Positions 10,234 through 21,164 of a stretch of DNA of 46,440 bases are shown here, one piece after another; position 1 is the stretch's first letter; the number at the start of each line of letters is the position of its first letter. The position numbers were made by a program, and so were the translations under genes. Under the pieces are notes generated by a model. That model was not told where the DNA came from. It searched no databases and saw nothing but the letters and a program-made list of their open reading frames with translations. Source of the DNA: Chara braunii (taxonomy: Eukaryota; Streptophyta; Charophyceae; Charales; Characeae); the NCBI GenBank assembly GCA_003427395.1, contig BFEA01000241.1, positions 1,212,579 to 1,259,018 of the forward strand, given 5' to 3'.

Positions 10234-10647
10234 ATGGACACGGCAGATATTGACGTGCCACCTGGCCCCAATCATTGCGAATATTTCATTCTCTTGGTGT
10301 TAATCGACCATTTCTCGAAGTATATCGAAGTCTACCCCTGTAAGACTCATAAGGCCTCAGAGATAGTTGCGTACATTGGCCAGTTTCTCAATACTCATCT
10401 AGATGCAGAAGAAATTCTAACCGATAATGGGTCTGAATTCCAAGCCGAGGTAGAGGAATTACTGATGCGTCGTGGCGTTACTCTCCGACACACCGCTCAC
10501 CATGTCTCCCAGTCGAACGGGTTGGCCGAAAACGCGAACCGCATGATTAAGACTGCTCTCCGTAAGAACTTAGCGGCCAATGACTCACGTCCTTGGTCCG
10601 AGATTGTCTATCGATTTAATTGGGATCCATCGAGCGACCCCTCATGA
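10234..10647 (+). pseudogene. Integrase catalytic core
   Basis: This is a 137-codon fragment of the rve domain. The first catalytic Asp is in MDTADIDVPPG, the second in ILTDNGSEFQAEVEELL, and the Glu in SQSNGLAENANRMIKTALRK, giving the D-D-E triad. LVLIDHFSKYIEVYP is the usual core strand-helix. The enzyme would join element cDNA to chromosomal DNA. The frame breaks at TGA 10645-10647. The next ~160 bp hold shifted remnants such as ESTGFTPFLLRTND, the usual P-F-x-L-x-x-G region. Confidence 0.88.
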
Positions 10648-10810
10648 GTCCACTGGATTTACCCCCTTTCTGCTTCGGACCAACGACCTTCCATGTGTCG
10701 ATAATCAGGGGAAATTGCTGAAAAAGGGGGCAGGGACACGCGTGCGGCTTTTAAAGCCAAGGCTAAGCGGTATGTGGATTTAATGGAAAGGGGCCCGGAA
10801 AAGACAGAAA

Positions 10811-11185
10811 ATGACTGAACTGGCCCACGGTAGACAGGTCCGTAGCTACGAGGCCCGGAACGGGAATGCAGGCCCACAACACCAATATAAACTAGGGGAC
10901 CTGGTGCAAGTACGTAAATGTGCACGCGACCGGAAACTCGCTCCCAAGTTTTCTGGTTGTTTTCACGTAGTGGAACTCGGTCTTAACGGAGCCAACATGG
11001 TGCGCATCGCGCCTGAGGCCAGCGCCAACAATAACTCTCTTCCCATCGTCCGCCATACCTCCTACCTTCGTCCTCTCCCTCCTTCTAAAAACCCCATTCA
11101 GTCTTCCTCTTCTTTCCCCAGCGTACACAAAGAATCTGCTTCCCTTCTTTCGTTTGGCTCTACCTCCCCTACACCTTCGCCATGA
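10811..11185 (+). pseudogene. Integrase C-terminal domain
   Basis: This frame contains YKLGDLVQVRKCARDRKLAP followed by KFSGCFHVVELG and RHTSYLRPLPP. That is the ordinary integrase C-terminal pattern (G-D-x-V ... K-x-x-P-K-F-x-G-P-F-x-V). No chromodomain follows; the tail is Ser/Pro-rich. Its stop TGA (11183-11185) overlaps the ATG at 11182 of a downstream frame, so the two are joined by an ATGA overlap. It is separated from the core by a frameshift between 10647 and 10811. Confidence 0.75.
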
Positions 11186-12514
11186 GTTTTGTCATTGAGC
11201 CGGTTCTTCCTCCCCAGCTTCTTCAACCTCGAGCCTCGTTGCAGTTTCGCTAAGTTGCGCACCCTCATCTCAGTCCTGATCTTCTCCGGTTTGCGCAACT
11301 CTTCAGTCATCGAGCCGGGTGCGCCGCCGTTGAAGTAACGATATCGACTGATCGGGGCTCGACAGTCATCTTGGCAGAAGTGTCGAGGTTTGAGCGCTTC
11401 TCATGGCCTACTCAGAGCGACGTGACGATGATTGTGGCCTTCAACGACGATCTGTGTACCATTAGCATTCAGCGGCGCGACGCGATGGTGACTAGTCTTT
11501 ACGAGTGGGGGCAGGCGTTAGTGGCTGATTGGCGGCAGCGACTGGCTCGACCAGGACGACAAGTGGTGGGGACCGAGTGTATCGATACCTTCTCTCTTCG
11601 GACTCACGCCACTGATCGCCCCACTCTCCCGCTTCCCCATCTTCATCCCTATTTCGACCGCTGATGAATCACTTTTCTACCTTCTCTCTCCCCTCTGACC
11701 TTCCAACCATCTGGCCATCTTGGGCCGATCCCCTTCTCACTCTGGAAATCCGTCCCGCTTCGATCCCTTCTTTCAGTCCTGCCTACATCCATAAGTGGAC
11801 TGAATTCTCGACGGTCCACGTGTGTATGCTTACGGTGAAATGCCACTGGTCACGATATTACAGTAATCGGGAGTTGGAACACTGTAACGAGATATCGTTG
11901 GTGCTAGCGCAACTGTGGCCAGAGGAGGCGGCAACCGACGGTACGTTGGTGGGACTTCTGTGTGGTGAAATCGCTAAGGGTGGCCGAGCAACGTCGCCTT
12001 CGAACTCCTCACGTTTTAGTCTCAACTCGTCGACGATTTCTCGACGGACATCATCTCTTTCAATCCGAGCGATCCAGGCCAGGCTGAACCCGTGACTTTG
12101 GAGAGGAAGTTGACGCCAACCGTAATCTGGGGGAACTGCACGAAGGATTTTTGTCAGTACTTGAGCGATCACGACCCCACGACTTGGTGTTTTCTGGACC
12201 TTAACGACCTCGCGCCGGATAACTCCAACTTTGACGAGTTCTGAAAGGCTCATCAGGAGAACGGGGAAATACCGTCGGATGATGACCCAGATAGAATAGC
12301 CATCGCAGGGCTGTCAGAGGAAGAAGAGTCGGAAGCCCGGTCGACGTTGAAGGAAGAAGAAGAGGCGTCCGCACCTGATCCCTGGGAGGCTCCTCCAGCT
12401 CGAGCGTCACCTGCCATTCGGGGAGGATCCGCTCTGAATCTCGAAGTTCCCTCGGACGCCGCCAGTCGACACGATGGTGCAGAAACCTCCCATCGGCGCC
12501 GCCGCTCCTGCTAA
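11182..12514 (+). pseudogene. Extra reading frame downstream of pol (unknown function)
   Basis: The frame starts with the ATG of an ATGA overlap at the end of integrase. It reads as protein for over 1.3 kb with a TAA near 11251, a shift at 11664 (where TGA and ATG overlap), a shift near 11990, and one TGA at 12242-12244. The last part is acidic (LSEEEESEARSTLKEEEEAS) and Pro-rich, and it ends at TAA 12512-12514. Examples of ordered-looking sequence are VTMIVAFNDDLCTISIQRRD and KDFCQYLSDHDPTTWCFLD. I recognise no domain and see no signal peptide or membrane segment, so an envelope-like role is not supported. Some plant LTR elements carry extra frames here. Confidence 0.5.
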
Positions 12515-12990
12515 CCATCTCCCTCATCCGCCCCCTCCGCGCTTCGTTCCCGTCCTCCTCCCGGCCCGGACGTTCCATCCTCGTCCCGTCTGCCGCCGCC
12601 CTCTTGATTACCTTTCTTTCTCCCCTCTCCCCCACATTGAATTCCCTCTAAATTACCGTATCTTCGCTAATCGACTGTTCTGTCATTATTTCGTACAGTC
12701 TATCCCCATCGCTCTCCCTCCTTCCCTCTCCACATCCTCCTTTCCAGTGTCGCTTGGAGACAATACAACCATATGGAGTTGTATTGTATTGTCTCCGGGA
12801 CCTTTCCCCCTATAGACGATTATGAGTCCCTGCGGGACAATGTCCTCCGTACCATCCCCTCTTTGTATCCTGACTACCTTCTATCCCTATCCCGACCCAA
12901 TCATCGATTTCCTCGCGTGCACCAGATCATCCACTTCGTCGACCTCGGTGACGAAGCTGCGGATTATTTCCCTCCGCTCCCACCCAAATG
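12417..12990 (+). repeat. Internal duplication, copy 1 (end of the extra frame and 3' leader)
   Basis: This ~570-bp segment begins at CGGGGAGGATCCGCTCTGAA and is repeated at 13541-14118 at roughly 95% identity by eye. Because the extra frame reads uninterrupted across 12417, copy 1 appears to be in its native position. It contains a hairpin at 12756-12796 (GAGACAATACAAC with its imperfect complement). It also holds a 72-codon open frame at 12773-12991 (MELYCIVSGTFPPIDDYESL...) of unknown meaning, which in copy 2 is cut to 43 codons. Confidence 0.8.
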
Positions 12991-13373
12991 ACCGCGACCC
13001 CTCCACCACCCTCTCCTTGTCGACTACCGTTGGGCGAACTTCCAGTGATGCAGCTGAACCAGTGAAGATACGGCGGACCATGATGGCGTCACCTGGACGA
13101 CCTCCGTCAATCAAGAAGCAAGGAGTTGCACATGACAAGGCTGGATATGTGGGGTGCTAGCAGCACGAGCCAGCAGACTCGCGAGGATATTGCAATTGAC
13201 ATTGGCGTCAACATGAACTCTGGCTCAATCATCTGCGCTATGGTCTATCTCCTGATACGCTGGGTTCCTCCTTCATCCTCTCGCTCCCTTCTTCCTCCTC
13301 CGCCATGTAAACTAGCTTTTCTACATGCAATCAGGAGATCGCATAATTTTGCAACCCCCTGAGCGTCACATAT
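12991..13373. other. Unassigned spacer in the rearranged 3' region
   Basis: This lies between the first internal duplication copy and repeat A copy 2. I see no motif-bearing frame. It ends with TGAGCGTCACA at 13362-13372, an 11-mer that recurs right after the 3' LTR at 15259-15269. Confidence 0.5.
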
Positions 13374-13541
13374 GTGACATACCAGCTTCTGAGCCTGCGT
13401 CATCTTCCGGACCCCTTCTCTCTCTTTTTCTTTTCGAATTTTGCTCAGGCCAACAAGGCCCCTCTCCATTTTTTTTAAGGTGCCTTGCTGAGACCCGTGT
13501 TTCAGTCTCATTGATTCTTGAAATTCTGTTTTCATAATTCG
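13374..13541. repeat. Repeat A, copy 2
   Basis: This begins TGACATACCAGC and matches 2566-2734. It lies upstream of the second LTR body just as copy 1 lies upstream of the first, which favours it being LTR sequence. It abuts the second internal duplication copy at ATTCGGGGAGGATCC, sharing a few bases of microhomology. Confidence 0.65.
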
Positions 13542-14118
13542 GGGAGGATCCGCTCTGAATCCTGAAGTTCCCCCCGGACGCCGCCAGTCGACACGATGGT
13601 GCAGCAACCTCCCGCCGGCGCCGCCGCTCCTGCTCACCATCTCCCTCATCCACCCCCTCCGCGCTTCGTTCCCGTCCTCCTCCCGGCCCGGACGTTCCAT
13701 CCTCGTCCCGTCTTTTGCCGCCCTCTTGATTACCTTTCTTTCTCCCCTCTCCTCCACATTAAATTCCCTCTAAATTACCGTATCTTCGCTAATCGACTGT
13801 TTTGTCATCATTTTCCCGTGCAACTTCTGTGTACAGTCTTTCCCCATCCTCTCCCTCCTTCCCTCTCCACATCCTCCTTTTCAATGTCGCTTGGAGACAA
13901 TACAACCATATGGAGTTGTATTGTATTGTCTCTGGGACCTTTCCCGCTATGAAAGATTATGAGTCCCTGCGGGACAATGTCCTCCGTACCATCTCCTCTT
14001 TGTATCCTGACTACCTTCTATCCATGTCCTGACCTAATCATCAATTCCCTCGCGTGCACTGGATCATCCACTTCGTCGACCTCTGTGACGAAGCTGCGGA
14101 TTACTTCCCTCCGCTCCC
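13541..14118 (+). repeat. Internal duplication, copy 2
   Basis: This is a near-identical repeat of 12417-12990, inserted between repeat A copy 2 and the 3' LTR body. It replaces the 1.1-kb sequence that lies between the corresponding blocks on the 5' side. Its higher identity to copy 1 than the LTR bodies have to each other suggests a later event, or origin by template switching; this is inferred. Confidence 0.75.
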
Positions 14119-14120
14119 AG

Positions 14121-15258
14121 CTTGGTGTAATCTTCATCTATCTTGTCATTCTCGTCTTCTCCGCGTCTTCTTCCTCCCTACATACTCTCTCTCTATGACA
14201 TGGATGGTTATGAATGTTTGTCGGTCTCTCTCGCACGAGGAATCAGGTGGTCGTATAGCTGGCGCTAAATTAGCCACGGGAATAACGGGGCAGGGGTGCA
14301 GAGCACACGGAGAACTGAGTGATGTGTGGCTGTTATTTTCGCACCTTCTTTGATGAATGTCTATGAGGATGAATATGAATGCTTGGATAATGAGACGATT
14401 GCTTGATGGACTTGTTTCTGACCAGACCGTAGGATTGTTGTGATTAACATGCGGGGCGCATGCTAGATAGGATCTTACTATTGCCATGTGGACCGATTGT
14501 CCCAANCCGACTGGGCACCGGCCTCCCGCATCCCCGCCACGCCCCTTCCCGTACAACGAGAAGAGGACACATGTATGCGAGTGGGACGTACGGGAAGCCG
14601 TCGCCAAGATCGGCGGGAAATACTACTTCCCTCCTAAGACTCGATGCTCTGGATTTGTCGATGCTAGTATTATTATTGTGGAAACACACTTTTCGCCTTA
14701 TTCGTTGTTATTGCCGTTCAATGAGCTAATCATCATCCCGTGGTCGGCAGTGGCGCCCCATTGGCCTAACACTCTGTGCAGCGATTGCCGCCGCTTCGAG
14801 TGTTACCAATCGAAAGACTTTCACTACTGAGTACGAGGTGAAGATGAGCATAAGGAAAGAGCCACTCGGTTAAGGCCTTCCACGTCAGACTAAGAGTTAT
14901 GTAATGAGCGGCGTCGGGACTTGATCCGAAAACGGGATACCAAGTACGTGCTCGCCCCCTTTCATGCGAAACGTAAGGCGACGGCTCGATGGGAAGTTCA
15001 GTGATACTTTTTCGATTGAATTTCCCCGCGCCACGAGTCCCGCGAGCGCCTTCTTCTCCCTCAAAACCCGCACGGTGACGGACCTCCCCCCTTCTCCCCC
15101 TTCTTACTAAGTCGGACCAACACAGGGGATTTCAGTTCTGTCCATATCCCCGCACCCAATTTTCTAGAAATCCTTGGCACACCCCATCTTGCTGCCTTTT
15201 CGGGGCCCTTTCCGCAATTTTAAACACTTCGAACGGAAAGCAGTACAGGGTGTGAGGT
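14121..15258 (+). repeat. 3' LTR body
   Basis: This is homologous to 3838-4947 from CTTGGTGTAATCT to GTGAGGTTG. One ambiguous base (14506) corresponds to G in the 5' copy. Pyrimidine-rich rather than purine-rich sequence precedes it, so a functional polypurine tract is not evident at this boundary. Confidence 0.8.
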
Positions 15259-17290
15259 TGAGCGTCACAGGTCAGCAAGCAAGACGAAGAGAGAGAGAAG
15301 AAGGGAATAGTCCATAGGTGTGTACTATTAAAAAAAAAAAAAAAACAAGTATGTTGTATTTGGGAGAAGAGGGAAAAGTGGGAATGATTGGGCAACCATC
15401 GTCGACCAAGTTGAAGTATGGCAAAAGGAGGTTGGGCGAAGGTTGGTGAAGCCGGTGGCAGCCACAACCAAGGTTTTGCGAGTGAGCGACAGCAGCGAAG
15501 TGGAAGGTGGAAGAAGTAGGTGAGAGTGAAAGTGGTGGTGGAAGGAGGACATTTCACGACCATAGCGGGGTACTTGGCGGCCATAGCCGGATGTCAGAGG
15601 CCATAGCCATAAGCTTGGTGGTGAGATACTTGCGGCATCGGCAACCGTAGCCGCAAGGAGGTGTGGGTTGCCGTGTAGTGGTGATGGAAATTGTTGTTGC
15701 AATAAGAATTGCAACTCAAGTTGGAGGTGGTCGGCGGCCGTTGGTGTGGACTCGGGGGCCATAGCCGGTGAGCTTAGCGGCCATAGCTGAAGGAAGAAGG
15801 CAACACTTTTTTTTAGATCGCTGCGAAGGGGGTTGCGAGAATTTGTTTAGACTTTCACTTACTCAAGGTCAGTGGAGGACTCATGTCCATTCTTTACCTT
15901 CACCCCATTTGCTCCCACACTTTGTATGACCTTTCATTTTTGCTTGGGCGTTTGAAAAGGAAAAGGGAAGGAATAGTCATGGTGTGTGGGTGAACGTGGT
16001 AATGAAAGAAAGATGGAACCCTGACTGTTTAGGGAATCTTTTTTTTTTTTTTTTTTTCCCCTTGGACTTGTGATGGTGTGCGCAGGTAGGTGGAGAAAGA
16101 AATGTATGCTTGGAGGAAAAGAGAAAGGACGGTGAAAGGGTTTGGATGAGTTGTTCTTTTTTTTGTACTTCATCTGACGCATGATGTTTTAAATTAAGAA
16201 GGAAATGGAGGGGCCAGAGAAAAAGAAAAAAAAGTAGGCAAAAAAAATAGATAAGAGGCTTCAATGAACGTAGTCCTTGCTCCGAAGGTGAATGCCCACC
16301 TTTTTTTTTCTCGCTCCTTGTCAGTTTCTCTTTCCTCTTTTCATCTGAGCTCCCGAGTCGTGCGGGAGGCCGGAATAAACAATCCACATTGGGTTTTATC
16401 CTTCTCTCTCTCTAGGAAGCATCCAAGGCGGGGGGTCGTATGCTTTCGGGGTCGGCCTCGTTATCGACGTGAGTGGACCCGATTCGTTGGGGGTGGTACT
16501 TTGCTGACTCGGTGGTGACGACCCAACCTTTGAGATTCAGGTCTTCGGGCTCGGGCGAGGGGAAGGAGTATCCATAGATCACTTCCTAGAGGGTTAGATG
16601 AGTGGCGGCGCAGGGTGAACTGACCCTCCCCGAGTCCTGGGCGACGTGCGAGCTAACTTAGTGCCCTTGCAAATGGCCACCTTAGGTGCCACTATTAGAA
16701 CAAAAAGTTGGAGATATAAGAAACTCCAGCCCTAAGGAGTAGTCTTCAATGCGGATGAGCATAGGTGTAGGGTTCGTACCATAAGAAGTGCGGGCCGATG
16801 TAGACAGTGAAGTGACGACTCTCTTTGCGCTATGACAATGACTGCGGCATTCAAGTTGCTTCAAATATCCTTATGATGAAGGTGAGTACTTCATCATTCG
16901 GGGAACTGGAAGAGTAATTATTGCCCAGGAGGACAAAACAAACAACAAAATCTGTAGCCAACCCTTACCCCGGGCAGGCTATACAAGTCGCTGAAGAAAG
17001 GTCGAACCGAGGATTTGAACTTATGTTAGTAGTTAAACCTCACTTCGATTTATATGGTAGCAGTGAAATTTACTTGCAGAAGTCATTCATGGAAGGGCTT
17101 GGTATACGTGTCGATGGATCTACCCATACATCAAGTGTAAAGTTATCATTTTCATAATCGTTCGTTAAAATGAGACCTTCACCTCGGAAAAGGCGATACA
17201 TAGGTCTCTTCAGTCACGCAGGTTGGGAAGAATAACTTTGGCAGATCATCTCATCAAGTAAAAAAAATCGATCAAGGATGACTTCCACTT
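15259..17290. other. Unassigned DNA with GGCCATAGCC minisatellite and poly(T/A) runs
   Basis: GGCCATAGCCG-like words recur irregularly between about 15550 and 15790. Homopolymer runs lie at about 15330-15345 (A) and 16039-16058 (T). Open frames of up to 150 codons on the minus strand overlap the minisatellite and lack motifs. No gene is supported. Confidence 0.45.
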
Positions 17291-17293
17291 TGG

Positions 17294-19290
17294 TTGACAC
17301 TCACCCCGATCTGACATAAACCGATCTCGGACGATCGAGCTTAAGGTGTATTAAATTTATTTGTGTTATCTTCAGCAAGATGTAAAGGGACTAGGATTGT
17401 TTGTGGGTTTCACTTTTCGTTGAGGCCGTCCTAGTAAATCAGCGTGCGCTTTGTACTTAGGAGATCAACGCTTTAAGGAACGAACAACGTTCGGGTCCAC
17501 TTGGCGTTTAACCAAGCGTACCTATACTACAGCGAACGAGCAAACACCCTCGACTGACCTACCTCTGCAATTGCACATAAAAACGTTTGTACGTGGGTCA
17601 GTAGCTCGGTAGCGATACGTCGCTGAGGATGGTGACAACCCCTAAGGGAAGATAAGTTGTGCCCCGCGGGAACCTATCTTGTCTTAGGGGACCACGGGAA
17701 GTATGGTTGGCGCACCCAACTAGAGCGGCGAAGGGACAACGCGACCATGATCGTCTTGGCGGCTCGCGGGGTTATTTTGCGTTGTCTCTTGCTGCTTTGT
17801 TTTGTTTTAACTCCTGCGTGACATGGCAGGGGGGGGCTCTCGCCTTTTGCGAAAAAGGTGGGAGTCGGTGCGCTCGAGAATGCCACTAACTGATGCGCGA
17901 AATGATCCCAGACTCGAAAACTGCTTGCGCCACATAAAAAATAATAATTGCGTCAATAACCGAAACTACAAGCGCAAAAAAACGCCATCGTGGCCACACG
18001 TATCCTGTGTTGGTCCCAACTGGACCCAGGTGGTCCCAAATGGTCCGACACTACCGCCCTCACCACCAGATGACTCCAATTATAAAAAATGCTCACTCTC
18101 GAATGTCGAACCCGCAAGTGTTGACAAAACAACTATATCGCTTTCTCACGTCCCACCTGACCCTGCTGACCCTCGTGTCGAATGTCGAACCCACAAGTGT
18201 CATGAGTCTTAATGGTCACTTTGTCGCTTTCTTGCGTATCACCTAGCCCTGCTGGCCCGCGCACTGCATCTCATGGTCCCAAAAAAATAATAACTCTATT
18301 GCATATGTCCCAGCCTATGCCAAGGCAACACAATCTAATGCTCCCATCACCAAACAACACCAAGACCGTAAACCACAGTCGCTGCACTCCAAAAAATCAG
18401 CAGCATGTCCCCAAATAAAAACTTGCTCTCTATCGTCAGATGGACAACATTTTCCCAGAGGGAAATGTTGTTGTCGTCGTGCAATAAATCGGACAACACC
18501 TCCCCTCGGTTCAGTGTTGCTTGATGCGTCGCAAATTCTACAGCATAGAACTGCAAAAATAGATATTGCCGACGCCATAAAAATTTGGCAGCATAGCCCC
18601 ACTAAATGGGGCATAGCATGACATGTGACTAGTCCACCAGCACCTCTACAAGTGCTGCCTTGAAGAAAACGCCTGCTGCGAATGAAATCATGTTGTCGAA
18701 TTAATAAAATTTTGGACCTGCATAAAATCTAGGTCGTCACGTGAAAGGATGTGGGTTTTCTTTCGTCGCACATCCTTGCGACCTCAATAAATGCAAAATA
18801 TAGTCGAATGGCAGGACAACTCACACTCTCTATGTCATGTTGTCGCTGTGGTGCACAAACGAGTTTCACACATGAGTGTCTTTACAAAAAAAAAAGGTTT
18901 TAACCATTACGTTGTCGCGCGCAGCGGTCCCGCGCCCTGATGGGAAGCGCTGAACCTCACGGTCGTGTCACGCAGGATTTATTCCTTGAAAAACAACAAG
19001 TCACCACTCCGACCGTGCGTGCGGGCTATACATTTCACGACGCCCCGCGACAGGTTGGGACGTCACGAGGTACAACTCACCTCTACCCTAGGGGCTGTCA
19101 CCACCCTCTGGTAGGCGTATCCCTGCTGAGCTACCGGCCCACATGCGAAGACTTTTACATGCCTTTGTAGAGGTAGGTCGGCCGAGGGAGTTTTCTCGAT
19201 CGCCGTAGCATAGGTATACGCGCGGTTGAACGCCTAAGACTGACCCGTTTACGTGTCAGGTATCGGGGTGCTGATCTCCCGAACCGACTT
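17294..19290. mobile_element. Large imperfect foldback (inverted-repeat) element
   Basis: The reverse complement of 18960-19240 aligns with 17500-17840. Shared pieces include ACCTAT-CTAC, GACCTACCTCT, GGTGGTGACA or GATGGTGACA followed by CCCCTA, and TCCTGCGTGACA. By eye the arms are about 70-75% identical. A shorter match (CACCCCGAT then TGACA) pushes the outer limits to about 17294 and 19290. The 1.1-kb centre holds no transposase. The arms also contain TAGCTCAGCAGG-like words resembling a tRNA A box, so two oppositely oriented SINE copies are an alternative. Confidence 0.5.
18099..18262. repeat. Imperfect tandem repeat, about 80 bp x 2
   Basis: Two units start TCGAATGTCGAACCC at 18099 and 18178 and share ATCGCTTTCT / GTCGCTTTCT and CACCTGACCCTGCTG-like stretches. 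They lie inside the centre of the foldback element. Confidence 0.7.
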
Positions 19291-20807
19291 ACTGTTCAAT
19301 TTGACTTGACTGACGATCTATCGCGCATACTAATTTTCTATAAAATTATTTCAGAGTGATACAAACATAATGAATACATTTCAAAAGTTGAGACTGTGGA
19401 GGCAAGGAGATGTCTTTTACATTTTTACACAAACAGAGGCAAACATCAGAATGAACAGAGTTTAACTTTCGAAAGATAAAACAATCAATAGGCTCTTGGC
19501 CTTTCAAGCAAACATCATGACCAAAGGTAAGCTCATGGCCTGTCAAATATGCATCAAAATAAAAGAATAGGCTCATGAGCTTGCCAATTGTCCTAATCTG
19601 TTCAACATCAAAGGGGTAAAGGTCGGAAACCCAAACCAAATGTACAAAGGTTACGAGTCGACGAAATGTTTGAGTCGAGGCTCAGGTAAGCATAGGCAAT
19701 GCGAGAAGAGTGAATAACACGTGGTTGGTCATCTTACTGACGTGCAAACAAGTGTTAATCACATTACACAATCCTAGCAGAGTCAACCATTCATTCACTC
19801 TCACACACATTACACTTACGCTTTCAAACCTTTCTGCCAGACATTTCCTTTTCGACTTAGTCATTCAAGGACCTCATTTGACCAAACACAGACCCTTTAC
19901 ACAATGATCCGAAACAGAAATGTCATTTAGTGCTAAAGTTGATGCAAAGTGTGGGTGTAGAGGGTGAGTGAGGGTTGAGTTGGTAAACCAACCTGTTACC
20001 ATAAGGCAACAACATGCAATCTTGTACAGACTCACAATGAGTCTTCTTGAGTAAGATGACTTGCAATCACACACAAATCACAAGGTCTCAACACCTCCCT
20101 CACTATCGCTCTACACGAAGTTCAGAGATGTGAACTTCAATTCTATCGGTGGACTATAATATAGTCCGATCAAGCGTAAGTATGAAATAAGAAGACCCCG
20201 ACAGAAGCCTTCATCTTATACTTACTAGCCTATATGGATTCGATCGAGCTGTAGGATAACTCAGACATGAATATCCTACTACTTAGTCTAACTAGTTTAA
20301 ACTTAGACAGACCATGGGATGACCCACACTGGGTACCCCACTTCCAGCCTGTCAACCTAACTATCTAATATATATATATACGTAGAGGCGAGTAATAGGA
20401 CGTTCCTCACCCTGGAGCCTTATCCTATCACCCGTCCTACATACATACATCAATCAACTATAAAGCAGCAGAGATTGGGTAAGAACAAGGGTGTATATGA
20501 TGAGAGTGAGAAATGATTTTGTTTGTCTTCTTATTTCGTATTCTTTTTCTCATTCTCCTCATCCATTTTCCCTTTCCTCCTTATTCCTTTCTCTTTTCTG
20601 TTACCTTCCTTCTTTTCTTCTCTCTGTCTTTTCATTTCATCTTTCATGACTTCCTGCCTAGATAACCCTTCGTGCACTAGGACTTGCTCTGAGCCAGCGT
20701 GTGCGAACCCAGGCAGTGGCTCTAGCTAGGAACCGGGTTCACATGCACATGTCTGATTGCTCTGGCAATCAGATCAGAACAAAGGTGCAAGTAATGAAAC
20801 AACAACA
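19291..20807. other. Unassigned AT-rich DNA with small palindromes
   Basis: I see no supported gene. GGACTATAATATAGTCC at 20151-20167 is a palindrome with 8-bp arms. It is followed at 20175-20228 by an imperfect inverted repeat (GTAAGTAT ... ATACTTAC). A CT-rich stretch runs from 20530 to 20650. Confidence 0.45.
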
Positions 20808-20901
20808 AATAATAATAATAAAAATAGTAATAATAATAATAATAAAAGATAATAATAATAATAATAATAATAGTAATAAATATAATACTAATAATAATAA
20901 C

Positions 20902-20950
<49 letters not shown>

Positions 20951-20951
20951 T
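20808..20951 (+). repeat. (AAT)n microsatellite
   Basis: About 140 bp of AAT/ATA repeats with interruptions. Long Asn or Ile frames across it are artefacts. Similar tracts lie at 22731-22763 and 23252-23335. Confidence 0.95.
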
Positions 20952-21164
20952 ACATAGAAAACTAAGTTACAATAATCATACGGAAGTTCTGCTAGTCATG
21001 TAACAAATAGACAGTTGAAATGCATCAAGATTTCATCCAAATGAGAACGATATAATGACCTCCTGAGCCAACCTTCAAACCGGCAGTGTTCAACATGGCT
21101 CCTACTATCTGGTGTCCCATCTACTGTACTCATCCTGCCTATCCCACTTATCCTTTTGCAACAG

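Larger units (their letters stand above)
3838..15258 (+). mobile_element. Degenerate Ty3/gypsy LTR retrotransposon
   Basis: Two direct repeats of about 1.1 kb (3838-4947 and 14121-15258) flank an internal region. In plus-strand order it holds a tRNA-iMet-type primer binding site, gag with a CCHC knuckle, an aspartic protease, RT, RNase H and integrase. RT before integrase is the Ty3/gypsy order. Frames are interrupted by in-frame stops (for example 8744, 10222 and 12242) and frameshifts, and the LTRs differ by roughly 10% by eye, so this is an old, immobile copy. Unusual features are a PHD-like finger ahead of integrase, an extra frame after pol, and a 3' rearrangement. I found no clear target-site duplication and no convincing polypurine tract, so the outer limits are uncertain. 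The element may begin at 2566. Confidence 0.85.

Noticed and set aside
11182-12514. Calling the extra frame an envelope gene
   Set aside because: No signal peptide, furin-like site or transmembrane segment is visible.
16371-17290. Possible copia-type LTR end
   Set aside because: Some words look LTR-like, but no second copy, primer site or coding region was found.
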